Positions 32,697-42,700 of a DNA stretch of 64,000 nucleotides are shown piece after piece; positions within the stretch are counted from its first letter, which is position 1, and each line of letters begins with the position of its first letter. The stretch is taken from contig JBCCWO010000014.1 in assembly GCA_039193455.1 (NCBI GenBank), positions 1-64,000 of the forward strand, in the 5' to 3' direction. The notes below the pieces were generated by a model. The model was given only the letters and a program-made list of their open reading frames with translations, made no database searches and had not been told where the DNA came from. Source of the stretch: JBCBGF01 sp039193455 (lineage in GTDB: Bacteria; Pseudomonadota; Alphaproteobacteria; Rhodobacterales; Rhodobacteraceae). The position numbers were made by a program, and so were the translations under genes.

Positions 32697-33676
32697 CAGT
32701 GCGCCCCCGCCCCGTCGGCGCGAAGCCGTGGGTCAATCGCGAAATAGAGAAGGTCGACGATCAGGTTGATCGCCACGAACATCACCGAGATCAGCATCAG
32801 GTAGGCGGCCATCACCGGGATGTCGACGAACTGAATCGCGTTGATGAAGAGAAGGCCAACACCGGGCCATTGGAACACGGTTTCCGTTATGATCGCGAAG
32901 GCGATGATCGAGCCGAGTTGCAGGCCCGTGACCGTGATCACCGGCACCAGCGTGTTTTTGAGCGCGTGGCGGAAGTTCACGCTGCGCTCTTTGAGCCCGC
33001 GGGCGCGGGCAAAGCGGATATAGTCCTGGCGCAGCACCTCGAGCATTTCGGCCCGCACGAGGCGCATGATCAGCGTCATCTGATAAAGACCCAGCGTGAT
33101 CGCCGGGAGGATCAGCGCGCGCAGGCCGGACTCAGTCAAAAACCCGGTGGACCAGTTGCCAATCATCACAGTCTCGCCGCGCCCGAAACTGGGTAAGAGA
33201 TCAAGCTCCACGGAGAAGACGTAGATCAACAGGATGCCTATAAGGAAGGTCGGTAGACTGACCCCTATGAGCGATACGGTCATGATGACGTTCGACATCA
33301 CCCCATCTCGTCGGATGGCCGTGAAAACGCCCAGCGCGATCCCCCCCAGGATCGCAAAAAGCCCTGAAACGGCGGCCAGTTCGAGGGTTGCGGGCGCGCG
33401 TTCGGCGATAATCGTGGCCACGGGACGGCCCTGTCGGTAGCTCACCCCGAAATTGCCCTGCACCGCCCCTTCGAGGAACCGATAGTATTGCACCGGGAAC
33501 GGCTGATCGAGGCCAAGCTCGGTCCTCAGCCGGTCGATATCGGCCTGGGTGCGTTCCTGGCCCAGCATGTTGTCGATGGGGTCGCCGACGAACCGGAACA
33601 TCGAAAACGCGACCAGGCCGACGATCAGCAGAACGAGGATCGACTGGAACACGCGGCGGATGGTGTAGGCAAGCAT
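32696..33676 (-). CDS. Peptide/Opp-family ABC transporter permease (DppB-like)
   Basis: A 326-residue inner-membrane permease. It begins MLAYTIRRVFQSILVLLIVGLVAFSMFRF and shows the family's GLDQPFPVQYYRFLEGAVQGNFGVSYRQGRPV periplasmic loop. The EAA motif is EVLRQDYIRFARARGLKERSVNFRHALKN, and the closing helix ends LIVDLLYFAIDPRLR. Six to seven membrane helices. It is coupled to the DppC-like partner by a 1-nt stop/start overlap, and follows the reductase gene by 31 bp. Its binding protein is probably one of the two encoded at 34.7-38.5 kb. Confidence 0.93.
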   Translation of the reverse strand: MLAYTIRRVFQSILVLLIVGLVAFSMFRFVGDPIDNMLGQERTQADIDRLRTELGLDQPFPVQYYRFLEGAVQGNFGVSYRQGRPVATIIAERAPATLELAAVSGLFAILGGIALGVFTAIRRDGVMSNVIMTVSLIGVSLPTFLIGILLIYVFSVELDLLPSFGRGETVMIGNWSTGFLTESGLRALILPAITLGLYQMTLIMRLVRAEMLEVLRQDYIRFARARGLKERSVNFRHALKNTLVPVITVTGLQLGSIIAFAIITETVFQWPGVGLLFINAIQFVDIPVMAAYLMLISVMFVAINLIVDLLYFAIDPRLRADGAGAH

Positions 33677-33707
33677 CTGAAATTAGTGCGGGGTCAGCGG
33701 CATTTGG

Positions 33708-34643
33708 TCAAGCGGCGTCGCGATTGTGCGGGGCCGTCCAATCGTTTCGCGGGCCCACTGCCACGATTCCAAGCGGGTTCCGGTTGGGATTGGGGGAATG
33801 ATAGCCCGCCCGGTAGATGTCGAACTTCACCGTCCCGGCCACGCCGGGCATCGCGAATATCTCCCGCGCGTAGGCCCAGAGGTTGGGGTAGTCGATGATC
33901 CGGCGGCGGTTGCACTTGAAGGCGGTGTGATAAGCGACGTCGAAGCGGACGAGCGTGGGGAAGAGGCGCAGGTCAGCCTCGGTAAACTGATCCCCGCAGA
34001 GCCAGCGGTTGGTTTCGAGATGTTTCTCGATCGTGTCGAGCGTCTCGAACACCTCGCGCACTGCAGTGTCATAGGCGGATTGCGTGCGGGCGAACCCGGC
34101 GCGGTAGACGCCGTTGTTGAAGGCGGGGTAGGTCAGCGCGTTCCACCGGTCGATGTCCTCTTCCAGCGCGGGCGGGCAGAGATCCGGGCCGCCCGGAAAC
34201 GCCCGCCCCAGCATGCGCACGAGATCAGCGCTTTCATTCGAGACGGCGGTGTCGGTCTTGCGGTCCCACAGTAGCGGCACGGTGATCCGGCCCGTATAAG
34301 CAGGCGTCGCGCGGGCGTAGGCCTGATGCAGCGCCGTGACGCCCATGAGCGGGTCGGCATAGGGCCCGTCGGCGTCATAGACCCAGCCGTCCTCTGTCCG
34401 GCGCGGGCGGGCGTAGGAGATCGAGATGTCCAGCGATTTCAGGGCGATGACAAGGAGCACCCGATGCGCCCAGGGACAGTTCCACGCCGCGTAGAGGTGA
34501 TAGCGGCCCGGCTCGGGCGTAAAGGGGCCGTCGGCGGTGATCCAATTGCGGATCGTCGACTTTTGGCGCTGAAACTCGCCACTGGCCTGCGTATCGGGGC
34601 CCGGGTCTTCGGCGTGATAGGTTCCCGCGATCATCAGGCCCAT
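33708..34643 (-). CDS. Glutathionyl-hydroquinone reductase (Xi-class GST)
   Basis: 311 residues. It reduces glutathionyl-hydroquinones using glutathione in the cytoplasm. The active-site motif is N-C56-P-W-A-H-R (AAWNCPWAHRVLLV), and the DGWVYDADGPYADPLMG stretch and NGVYRAGFARTQSAYDTAVREVFETLDTIEKHL are typical of the YqjG/ECM4 group. The end (VPGVAGTVKFDIYRAGYHSPNPNRNPLGIVAVGP) is also typical. It lies between a binding-protein gene and the permeases of an ABC set, all on one strand. A role in detoxifying imported aromatic or quinone compounds would be consistent but is not shown. Confidence 0.9.
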   Translation of the reverse strand: MGLMIAGTYHAEDPGPDTQASGEFQRQKSTIRNWITADGPFTPEPGRYHLYAAWNCPWAHRVLLVIALKSLDISISYARPRRTEDGWVYDADGPYADPLMGVTALHQAYARATPAYTGRITVPLLWDRKTDTAVSNESADLVRMLGRAFPGGPDLCPPALEEDIDRWNALTYPAFNNGVYRAGFARTQSAYDTAVREVFETLDTIEKHLETNRWLCGDQFTEADLRLFPTLVRFDVAYHTAFKCNRRRIIDYPNLWAYAREIFAMPGVAGTVKFDIYRAGYHSPNPNRNPLGIVAVGPRNDWTAPHNRDAA

Positions 34644-34661
34644 GGGCGATCTCCGAATGCA

Positions 34662-34690
34662 AACGCGCCCGGGTGGGTCCCGGGCGCGTT
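34662..34690 (-). terminator. Perfect 12-bp inverted repeat between binding protein and reductase genes
   Basis: AACGCGCCCGGG (34662-34673) and CCCGGGCGCGTT (34679-34690) with a 5-nt loop. It follows the binding-protein stop by about 17 bp and precedes the reductase start by about 20 bp. Partial termination here would give more binding protein than permease, a common pattern. Confidence 0.7.
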
Positions 34691-34707
34691 CAGATACGTG
34701 GCGGCGA

Positions 34708-36273
34708 TCAGTTCACCGTCACCCAGCGCAGGATGAAGAAGTTATCCGGGCGCTGTGTCAGGGCGATGTTGTCGCGTGTGCCCCAGACAAGCGGCTGCAC
34801 GTAGAGCGGCACATAGGCGTGCTCGTCCTGGTAGATCGACGTCATCTCGTCGATCATCGCCTGGCGCTTGGTGTCGTCGATCTCGGACTGCACCATGGGC
34901 AACAGCTCATCGATCCGGGCGTTCGAATAGGCGCCGAAGTTCCACGAGCCCAGACGCTTTTCCTCGTTCGGGGTCGAGGCGAGGAAGCGGACGGGGTGTT
35001 CGTGGTCGAACGTGCCCGGCGACCAGCCGAGAAGGTACATGTCAAAGTTGTCCTCGCGCAATTCGGGCCAGTAGTTCTGGACCGGCATGGCGTCGAGTTC
35101 AGCCGTGATGCCGACCTGCGCGAGCATACCCGTGACCGCCTGACACACCGCTTCATCGTTGAGGTAGCGGTTGTTGGGGCACTTCAGACCAAATCCAAAG
35201 CCATCGGCATAGCCCGCCTCGGCCAGCAGCGCGCGGGCGGCGTCCTGGTCAAAGGCGGTGACGTCTGCGTTGGCCGACGAATAGCCGCGCATGGCGGGGC
35301 TGACGAGCTGGCTGACCGGTTCGGCATTGCCGCGCATGATCGTTTGCAGGATGGCGGGCACGTTGATCGCCTTGGCCACGGCCTCGCGCACGCGGGCGTC
35401 GAGGAACGGGTTCGGGTCCCCCGCGTTCGCGCCGTATTTCAGCGTCTCGGCCTCATGTGTGAAGCCCAGCATGATCACGCGGGCCTCGATACCCTGGATC
35501 ACCTCGACGCCATCGGTCTGCATCAGACGCTGGGCATCCTGGATCGGGACCGGGTTGATCATATCGACATCGCCCGACAACAGCGCCGCAACCGCGGTGG
35601 CCGGGTTTTGGATCGGGGTGAAGGTGGCCTCGGTGATGTTATGTTCGGCCTCGCCCCACCAGCCGCCATGCGGCACGAGCGTCGTGGTCAGCCCCGGCTG
35701 ACGGTCCGAGACCATGAATGCGCCGGTGCCGTTTGCGTTCAGCGTGGCATAGTTGCCAACCTCTTTATCGGGCAGCGCCGCATCGTTCGCCGCGGCCCAA
35801 TCGGCATCCATGATCATCCAGTTGGCGATGGAGTCCGGAAAGATCGGGTTGGGTGCGGTGGTCATGATGTCGACGGTATAGTCGTCGACCTTGATGACCT
35901 CGCTGACCGGTGCAAACCAGCTGCGCACATCGGCCACCTCGTTCGAGGCACGCTCATAGCTGAAGATCACGTCATCGGCGTTGAACGCGGCGCCGTCATG
36001 GAAGGTCACGCCCTCACGCAGGGTGAAGCGCCAGCCTTCGCCCTCGCCAATCGGTTCCCACGATGTGGCCAGTGCCGGCTCGACGGTCATGTCCTTGCCA
36101 CGGCGCACCAGGCCTTCGTAGACGTTGTTGAGAAAACCCAGAACCGGGGCGGAGTTCACCGCGTGCGGGTCCATGGTTTGCGGATCGGTGCTGCCGGCCC
36201 AGCGGAAGGTTTCGGCAGAGGCGGCGGACGCAACAAGGCTTGCCGCCGCGAGGGCCGTTGTGAGTTTGAACAT
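34708..36273 (-). CDS. Extracellular solute-binding protein, family 5, copy A
   Basis: A 521-residue periplasmic protein with signal MFKLTTALAAASLVASAASA. SBP family 5 features are FRWAGSTDPQTMDPHAVNSAP, LREGVTFHDGAAFNADDVIFSYERA, NGTGAFMV, AALLSGDVDMI and YANADIDEL-type ends (here YSNARIDELLPM). It captures peptides or other medium-size organic solutes for the permeases at 31.7-33.7 kb. It resembles the second binding protein at 36943-38529 (shared CPN[ND]RY[LI]NDEA[VI]CQA stretch), so the two are paralogues with probably different ligands. It lies in the same transcription direction with a strong hairpin just behind it. Confidence 0.92.
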   Translation of the reverse strand: MFKLTTALAAASLVASAASAETFRWAGSTDPQTMDPHAVNSAPVLGFLNNVYEGLVRRGKDMTVEPALATSWEPIGEGEGWRFTLREGVTFHDGAAFNADDVIFSYERASNEVADVRSWFAPVSEVIKVDDYTVDIMTTAPNPIFPDSIANWMIMDADWAAANDAALPDKEVGNYATLNANGTGAFMVSDRQPGLTTTLVPHGGWWGEAEHNITEATFTPIQNPATAVAALLSGDVDMINPVPIQDAQRLMQTDGVEVIQGIEARVIMLGFTHEAETLKYGANAGDPNPFLDARVREAVAKAINVPAILQTIMRGNAEPVSQLVSPAMRGYSSANADVTAFDQDAARALLAEAGYADGFGFGLKCPNNRYLNDEAVCQAVTGMLAQVGITAELDAMPVQNYWPELREDNFDMYLLGWSPGTFDHEHPVRFLASTPNEEKRLGSWNFGAYSNARIDELLPMVQSEIDDTKRQAMIDEMTSIYQDEHAYVPLYVQPLVWGTRDNIALTQRPDNFFILRWVTVN

Positions 36274-36367
36274 GAATTATCTCCCCGTTGGCGCGGGTTC
36301 GCGCTGACCTAACGGGTGTGGCAGCCTGCCGCAGCTAAGGCAAGGGCCCTAAAGGCTTTGTGATGGG

Positions 36368-36898
36368 CTAGCGCCGTTCACGGGTCAGGATCTGGTCGAG
36401 CGTCAAGCGATTGGGAATCTCGCCGTCCGAGCCGGGGATGAATTCCGGATCGGAATGGATACAGGCGATGCCGCAGACGATTTCGGCGGTGCCGTCCGGC
36501 CCGTTGACGCGCCAGACGCGGCCCCCCGGCGTGCCGATGTATCCCATGATGCCATCGCTGCGATCGGTCAGCACATCGTCCGAGGATGGCAATTCGTTGA
36601 AGTAGCGCGGGTCGAACGCGCCATGGGTGTGGTATGAGGCAAACACGTCGACATCCGCCTCGGGCCAGCGGGGCCGACAGGACGCAAGGCGCCCGCGCCG
36701 GGCCGGTGTGGCAACGATCCGGCCAGACGTGTCATAGCCAAAGTAGCCGCAGTATTCGCGCCCGCTGGTCAATGTACGCTGTTGCAAGATGTCGAGGAAC
36801 GCGCGGGCATAGGCATCCTCGCGCGCCTGATCCGCCGACGCGGCACATCCCGCGAAAAGGGCACTGATCACAACAAAGATGCGCAGCATTGCAGCCAC
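36368..36898 (-). CDS. Lipoprotein with DUF4329 (JAMM-like) domain
   Basis: 176 residues. The N-terminus is a lipoprotein signal with a lipobox ending at Cys18 (LFAGC). A possible metalloprotease-type site is visible: Glu48 (GREYCGYF), His90-T-His92 (FASYHTHGAF) and S105-S106-D107-D108 (LPSSDDV). The pattern E, HxH, S..D is that of the JAMM/DUF4329 class, though the gap between the histidines and the Ser/Asp is longer (12 residues) than the standard JAMM motif. Four to five cysteines lie in the rest (ASCRP, VCGIAC). It lies between the two binding-protein genes. If active it could trim an imported peptide or isopeptide in the periplasm; that is inference. Confidence 0.75.
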   Translation of the reverse strand: MAAMLRIFVVISALFAGCAASADQAREDAYARAFLDILQQRTLTSGREYCGYFGYDTSGRIVATPARRGRLASCRPRWPEADVDVFASYHTHGAFDPRYFNELPSSDDVLTDRSDGIMGYIGTPGGRVWRVNGPDGTAEIVCGIACIHSDPEFIPGSDGEIPNRLTLDQILTRERR

Positions 36899-36907
36899 CT
36901 AAGGCGA

Positions 36908-36930
36908 CCCGGGCGCGTGACACGCCCGGG
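36908..36930 (-). terminator. Hairpin after binding protein B
   Basis: CCCGGGCG (36908-36915) pairs with CGCCCGGG (36923-36930) across a 7-nt loop, just past the stop at 36943. No U-run follows, so it may attenuate and not fully stop transcription into the DUF4329 gene. Confidence 0.5.
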
Positions 36931-36942
36931 CCCAACCCGCTG

Positions 36943-38529
36943 TTACGAGCGGGTCATCGTGAAGTACTTGAACTTTGCGGTGTCGTCGGGCGCAACGATT
37001 GTCCCGATGTCTGACCGCATGCCCCAGTTCAGAACCTGATGGTGGATCGGAATGTAGAGCTGCTCTTCCTGCACGACCTGCCAGATCTCGTTGATCATCT
37101 GATCGCGCTTGGGCAGATCGGTTTCCGACGCCAGTGCCTGGATTTTCGTGTCCAGATCGGTGTTTGAGTACCGCGTTCCGTTCCACGAGCCGTACTTTTC
37201 GCCCTTGGTGTGGGTCAGGAAGTTGAAGATGTACTCCGAGTCATAGGTCGGCACACCCCAGCCCAGCATGTAGAAGTCGGTCTCGAGGTTGTTGATCAGC
37301 GGGAAGTGCTGGGCCTTGGGTTTGGCATCCAGGTTCACCGTCACGCCGATCTGGGCGAGCATGCCCACCGCCGCCTGACAGATCGCTTCATCGTTGATGT
37401 AGCGGTCGTTGGGGCAATCAAGCTGGATCGAGAAGCCGTCGCCATAGCCTGCGTCGGCCATCAGTGCCTTGGCCGCTTCGATGTCCGTCACCGATGAGCT
37501 GTCCATGGCTTCGTTCCAGCCATTGACAAAGGGCGGTGCGATCATGCCGGCGGGGGCCGACTGGCCGCGCATCACCACTTGCTGGATCGCATCGCGGTTG
37601 ATGGCCTTTGACATCGCCTGGCGCACGCGCACATCGGCCAGCGGGTTGGCGCCGTCGACATTGTCGTTGGCGAGATCGGCGTCGCCCATGTTCATGCCAA
37701 AGAAGATCACGCGGTTCTGCGGCGCGGTGCGCACGTCAAGGCCATCGGTGCTGCCGACACGCTCAAGGTCCTGCACCGGCACGTCCTGGATAAAGTCCAC
37801 TTCGCCGGACAAAAGCGCGGCAACGCGGGTCGCGGCGTTCTGGATCGGGGTGTATTCGATCCGGGTGATTTCCATCGGAAACTCACCGGTCCCCCAGTAA
37901 TTTTCGTTGATTTCCAGAACCGTCCGCACATCCGGCTCGCGGCTGATCAGCTTGTAGGGCCCGGTGCCGTTGGCGTTTTTGGCGGCAAAGGTATCTTCGC
38001 CCCCTTCATAGTCCTGCACCTTGACGGCGTTGTTCGCCTCGGCCCACGCCTTGTCCATCATGAACATGTTGGTCAGGTTGTTGGGCATGATCGGGTTTGG
38101 ACCGTCGGTCACAATCTCGATCGTGTAGGCATCGGGTGCGCGCACCTCGACGACAGACGCCAGAAGTTCCTTGTAGTCGCTGTCGGGCGTCATCGCGCGT
38201 TCAAGGCTGAACTTGGCGTCTTCGCTGTCGAAGGCCGCGCCGTCATGGAATGTCACGCCCTCGCGCAGCTTGAAGACCCAAACACTGGGGTCGTCGGCGG
38301 AGGGTGCCCACTCGGTGGCCAGCGCGGGCACGATGGCGCCGGTCATGTCGCGCATTACAAGCGGTTCCATGATCTGGTGTGCCAGGGCCGAGGTCGGGCC
38401 TTCGTTCTGGGCGTGGGGGTCAAGTGTGAGCGAGTCGCCCGCACGGGCCCATCGCAGTGTTTCGGACGAGGCTGCGCCGGCCGTCAAAGCAGCCGCAGAC
38501 GCCGCCAGCAGAAGGTGGCGAAGTTTCAT
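36943..38529 (-). CDS. Extracellular solute-binding protein, family 5, copy B
   Basis: A 528-residue periplasmic protein with signal MKLRHLLLAASAAALTAGAASS. It has the family 5 marks LRWARAGDSLTLDPHAQNEGPT, LREGVTFHDGAAFDSEDAKFSLERA, NGTGPYKL, AALLSGEVDFI, and ends with YSNTDLDTKIQ and YIPIHHQVLNWG. It is paralogous to copy A. It starts the distal run of transport genes (B, DUF4329, A, reductase, two permeases). Whether both proteins deliver to the same permease pair is unknown. A second set of Opp-type genes lies upstream at 43-49 kb with a distinct binding protein. Confidence 0.92.
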   Translation of the reverse strand: MKLRHLLLAASAAALTAGAASSETLRWARAGDSLTLDPHAQNEGPTSALAHQIMEPLVMRDMTGAIVPALATEWAPSADDPSVWVFKLREGVTFHDGAAFDSEDAKFSLERAMTPDSDYKELLASVVEVRAPDAYTIEIVTDGPNPIMPNNLTNMFMMDKAWAEANNAVKVQDYEGGEDTFAAKNANGTGPYKLISREPDVRTVLEINENYWGTGEFPMEITRIEYTPIQNAATRVAALLSGEVDFIQDVPVQDLERVGSTDGLDVRTAPQNRVIFFGMNMGDADLANDNVDGANPLADVRVRQAMSKAINRDAIQQVVMRGQSAPAGMIAPPFVNGWNEAMDSSSVTDIEAAKALMADAGYGDGFSIQLDCPNDRYINDEAICQAAVGMLAQIGVTVNLDAKPKAQHFPLINNLETDFYMLGWGVPTYDSEYIFNFLTHTKGEKYGSWNGTRYSNTDLDTKIQALASETDLPKRDQMINEIWQVVQEEQLYIPIHHQVLNWGMRSDIGTIVAPDDTAKFKYFTMTRS

Positions 38530-38625
38530 GAATATTCTCCCTGTGTTTCTTGGTCTTGGTGGCGCGATTATGGGCGCCCCGGCGCCATTGGCAAGCTTGG
38601 GATTGTCACATCTGCCCCGGTGCGG

Positions 38626-39018
38626 TCAGGTGCCGCTTTTTCCGGCAACCTGTGCCGCGTATTCGGCGGCATCGAACCAACCGCGTGAGGCAGCGACTTT
38701 CATGTCGGCATCGAGATCCCATTCTTCCCAGCCGTGGATCTTGAGCGGGTTGTTCGTGGCGGCGTCATGGCCGGTAAACGTCCAGACGTAGATGGCGTGG
38801 TCACCCGCTTGCCGAATGGAATCGCAAACCAGCGACAGATCGGGGACATCGGCGAAGAACCCTGCTGCCATCTCGGCCACTTTCGAACGGCCCTGCCACG
38901 GGTCGCCGTTGTTGATCACAATGCCACCCTCTTGCGCATAAAAGGACGCGACCGCATCCGGGTCGCCGGAATTCCAGGCGGCGGTATAGTCGCGGGCGAT
39001 ATCGGCAAGGGTGGGCAT
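38626..39018 (-). CDS. NTF2/SnoaL-like small protein
   Basis: 130 residues, no signal. The fold marks are DYTAAWNSGDPDAVASFYAQEGGIVINNGDPWQGRSKVAEMAAGFFADVPDLSL and the later YVWTFTGHDAATNNPLKIHGWEEWDLDADMKVAASRG. The ATG at 39018 is chosen because AAAGGA lies about 13 nt before it and the protein then begins at the first helix; a longer frame to 39129 reads non-conserved sequence. NTF2-like proteins either are enzymes (isomerases, cyclases) or bind ligands. It lies between rpe and binding protein B. The substrate is unknown. Confidence 0.8.
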   Translation of the reverse strand: MPTLADIARDYTAAWNSGDPDAVASFYAQEGGIVINNGDPWQGRSKVAEMAAGFFADVPDLSLVCDSIRQAGDHAIYVWTFTGHDAATNNPLKIHGWEEWDLDADMKVAASRGWFDAAEYAAQVAGKSGT

Positions 39019-39085
39019 GGCTTTGAGATCCTTTGGTCGTGCGCAGGGCACCCTCACCCACCGATCGCGACACGTCCAGCCGTTT

Positions 39086-39769
39086 CTAGGCGCTGGCAGC
39101 GGCCCGGATGGCGCGGATGTTGTCGCCATAGACGCCCGGGTTGTTCACCGATCCGCCCCGGAACACCGCCGATCCGGCGACCAGCACGTTGGCCCCCGCG
39201 TTGACCACCAGCGGTGCAGTCGTGGGGTCGATCCCGCCATCCACCTCGATATGGATCGGGCGGTCGCCCACCATGGCGCGGGCATCGCGCACCTTGTCGA
39301 CCATCGAGGCCGTGAACTTCTGCCCGCCGAACCCGGGGTTGATGGTCATCACGAGGATGAGGTCGATCGCGTCGAGGATGTGTTCGATGTGGCTGAGCGG
39401 GGTGGTCATGTTAAGCGCGACGCCCGCTTTCTTGCCCTGATCGCGGATCGCCTGAAGCGTGCGGTGCAAATGCGGGCCCGCCTCGGCGTGGACCGTGATC
39501 ATGTCGCTGCCCGCCTTGGCGAACGCCTCAATATAGGGGTCGGCAGGCGCGATCATCAGGTGGACATCCATGAAGGTCGTCACGTGGGGCCGGATCGCGG
39601 CGACGACGTTGGGGCCGATGGTGAGGTTCGGCACGAAATGCCCGTCCATCGGGTCCACATGGATCCAGTCCGCGCCTTCGGCCTCAACCGCGCGGATCTC
39701 GGCGCCGAGATTGGCGAAGTCGGCGGACAGGATCGAGGGGGCGATCTTGATGGAACGGTCGAAACTCAT
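39086..39769 (-). CDS. rpe: Ribulose-phosphate 3-epimerase
   Basis: A 227-residue TIM-barrel enzyme that interconverts ribulose 5-phosphate and xylulose 5-phosphate, in the cytoplasm. Diagnostic parts are IAPSILSADFANLGAEI, DWIHVDPMDGHFVPNLTIGP, THMDVHLM-type (here TFMDVHLMIAPADPYIEAFAKAGSD), VMTINPGFGGQKF and IEVDGGIDPTTAPLVVNAGANVLVAGSAVF. The metal-binding Asp and His residues are in these. It follows the alpha-mannosidase gene by 26 bp, which ties the pentose phosphate pathway to the sugar-related cluster upstream. Confidence 0.95.
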   Translation of the reverse strand: MSFDRSIKIAPSILSADFANLGAEIRAVEAEGADWIHVDPMDGHFVPNLTIGPNVVAAIRPHVTTFMDVHLMIAPADPYIEAFAKAGSDMITVHAEAGPHLHRTLQAIRDQGKKAGVALNMTTPLSHIEHILDAIDLILVMTINPGFGGQKFTASMVDKVRDARAMVGDRPIHIEVDGGIDPTTAPLVVNAGANVLVAGSAVFRGGSVNNPGVYGDNIRAIRAAASA

Positions 39770-39795
39770 GGGGCGCTCTCCTTATCGCGCCGCCC

Positions 39796-42700
39796 TTAGC
39801 GTGGAACGACCCGCAATGTCACGATCTCATAGGGTGCAATATCGAGCGTGACGGTGTTGGACTGCACCTCCACCGCGTCCCCATCCTCTTCCAGGATGTT
39901 GCAGCGCCGCACCCCGGCCACGTCGAGCCCGAAGCGCACCTGCACCTGGCCGCGGTTCCGCTCATTCTCGTAAAGCCGCACGATCAGCCCGCACCCGTCT
40001 TCTGCGGCCTTCACCGTCTCGACAATGACGTTGAAGGCCGAGATTGCCACAAGCTGGCGCATCGCGGCCTCGCCGGTCGCATCGGCAACGGGTCGGGCCA
40101 GCAGGGGATTGTTCAGGTCGTAGCCGTTCTCAGCCACATCCGTGCGCCAGTCGCCTTCGTGCGGCAGCAGGGAATAGGTGAAGCCATGCTGGCCCTGATC
40201 CTGCACCGGGTCGGGCATGGTTGCGGACTTCAAGAGGCTGAGCCGGATCACATTGTGGTGGATGTCATAGCCGTATTTGCAATCGTTCAGCAGCGCGACG
40301 CCGTAGTTGCCCTCACTGAGGTCCGCCCATTTGTGGCCGACGCTTTCAAACCGCGCCCAGTCCCAACTGGTATTTCGGTGAGTGCTGCGCTCGGTATTGC
40401 CGAACTGGATGTCGTAGGTGGCCGAGGGTGAGCGGATCTCAACCGGGAAGGCGCATTTCAGGAGGATGTGGCTGGCATGCCAGTCGAGCTCTGTCTGGAA
40501 ATCGATGCGCTTGGAATTGTGGCGGAGGTAGATCCGCTGGGTGATGCGGCTGCCGCGCCAATCGTGTTCTACGAGGATCCCCGCGCGGATCGGCCCGCGT
40601 TCGATGATTTCAAACCGGACGGGGTTTGAAATCACCTCGCTCCGGTCCTCGTAGAAGATATCGATGTCCCAGGCGTCCCAGACCATCGGTCGGTCTTCGA
40701 ATGCCTGCAGCTGGTTGCCTTTGTGGCCGGGTTTGAGGACCTCGCGTACAGCGGTTTTGTCGAAGAGCGAGGCGATCTGGCCGTCGCGACCAACCTCGAC
40801 CCGGATCAAGTCGTTTTCGAGGATCGCGCCATCGGCATACTCGGTGACGCGCAGGGCGGTGGAGACGCCGAGTTCTTCGCCTTTGCCCAGCGCGAGCAGG
40901 GCGTAGCTGGGGAAGGCGGGGATATCGACGAGGGTGCCGCCCTCAGTTGCCTGCGTCATCACCGGGCGGTTGGAGCGGAGGTCGATCAGGCCGTGACCCA
41001 GCGCCTCCGGGATCTCGGCAATGCGGTCCATCGAGAAGCTGGTGGTGTTGATCGCGACGAAGGCGGTTTCTGGGACGAGCGTTTTAGCGAGCGCACCGAT
41101 GGCGTCACCCTCGGTCTCTTCACACAGCCCGCCGACGGTCGCGTAGTCGCGTTCTGCATCCTCGAAAACCTCGGTGATCGAGGTGCCGGGTAGGATGTCG
41201 TGGAACTGGTTCAAACAGACGAGTTTCCACGCCTGTTCCAGCGCCGCTTTCGGATAGGCGTGGCCGGTCTCGGTCTGTGCAAAAGCCGCCAAGAACTCGG
41301 CGTCGTGGAGCCAGCGTTCGCTGAGCCGGTTCAACCGCTTGGTTTCGGCCTGGCTGGTCAGGGTGCCTCGGTGAAGCTCCAGATAGAACTCGCCCGACCA
41401 GGTGGGGAGGTCGTGGGCAACCTCGGCCTCGATCCGTTCGAAAAACTCGCGCACCGTGCCCATGCGCAGGCGCGGGGTGCCGGGGAGGTGTTCGTAGCTC
41501 TCCGCCGCCGCGATCAGCTCGCGCGTTGGGCCGCCACCGCCGTCACCATATCCAAAGCAGGTGATCAGCTCGTTATGCACATGTTTTTGTAGGAAATTGT
41601 CCCAGGTGCCAAAAACCTCTTTCGCAGTGAGTTCGGCCTTATAAGTCGTCGGGTGCGGCAGGTACTGCACTGTGGACGGTGTAGTTAGCAGATGGCTCAG
41701 CACCCGGCTGCCATCGATGCCTTCCCACCAGAACAGCTGGTTGGGCATCTGGTTGTATTGGTTCCAGTTCAGCTTGTTGGCGACGAACCATTTGAGACCG
41801 GACTGCACCATGAGTTGCGGGAGCGAGGCGGTGAAGCCGAAGGTGTCAGGCAGCCAGAGGACGGGGGTTTCCTTGTCGCCGAACTTGTCGCGGAAATAAC
41901 CCCGTCCCAGCATGATCTGGCGCACCAGGGCCTCGCCGCCTGCGAGGTTGCAATCGGGTTCGACCCACATGCCGCCCATGGCTTCCCAATGGCCGTCCTC
42001 GACACGGGTTTTGATGCCCTCGAAGACCTCCGGATAGTCCTCCTCGGCCATCTCGTAGAGGACCGGCTGGGACTGGCTGAAGTGATATTCGCGGTGTTCG
42101 TCCATCAGGCGCAGAACGTTGGAGAACGTGCGCCCGGTCTTTCGCCGCGTCTGCGCCACCTGCCAGAGATAGGCCACGTCGATATGGGCGTGGCCCACGG
42201 CGATCATGTCCACCTCCATCCGGCCCGCATAATCCTGCATCTCGGCGTGCAGGGTTTCCAAGGCGGCGGGCACGCTGTCGTAGAAAGCGTCGGACCGCAT
42301 CGGGTCGCGGGTGTCGAGCGTGGTGAAGGCCCGGTCGAGCGCTCTGAGGATCTTGTTGCGTGCGGTGTTCCCCTCATCCATGTGCTGCGCGACGTCGAGC
42401 GCGAGGCGGGTGAGGTTGTAGAAATCGCGCGTGGGCACGTCGATTTCGGCGACCGCGCATTCCTTCATGTGGAGCTTGAGCTTGGAGTGGCGGTCGGGCG
42501 GCCAGCCAGAAAGACCGGTCCAACCATGGAGGGCGAGGCTGTGGGCCCGGCCATCGCACCATTTGTCGCCGAGGTAGATCTCGTGGTGCTGACGATCGGC
42601 GGAGGCAAAGCTTTCGCCGTCGATATAGGCGAGCCCCTCGGGGTGGCAGAAGATGTCGCCGGCGACGCCCAGGGGCAGGTGCAGCGCGATGGGGCCGGAG

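Noticed and set aside
34642..36312. Long open frame opposite binding protein A
   Set aside because: It is a mirror frame over a clearly coding family-5 binding protein; the high GC opens the opposite strand. No ribosome binding site or family.
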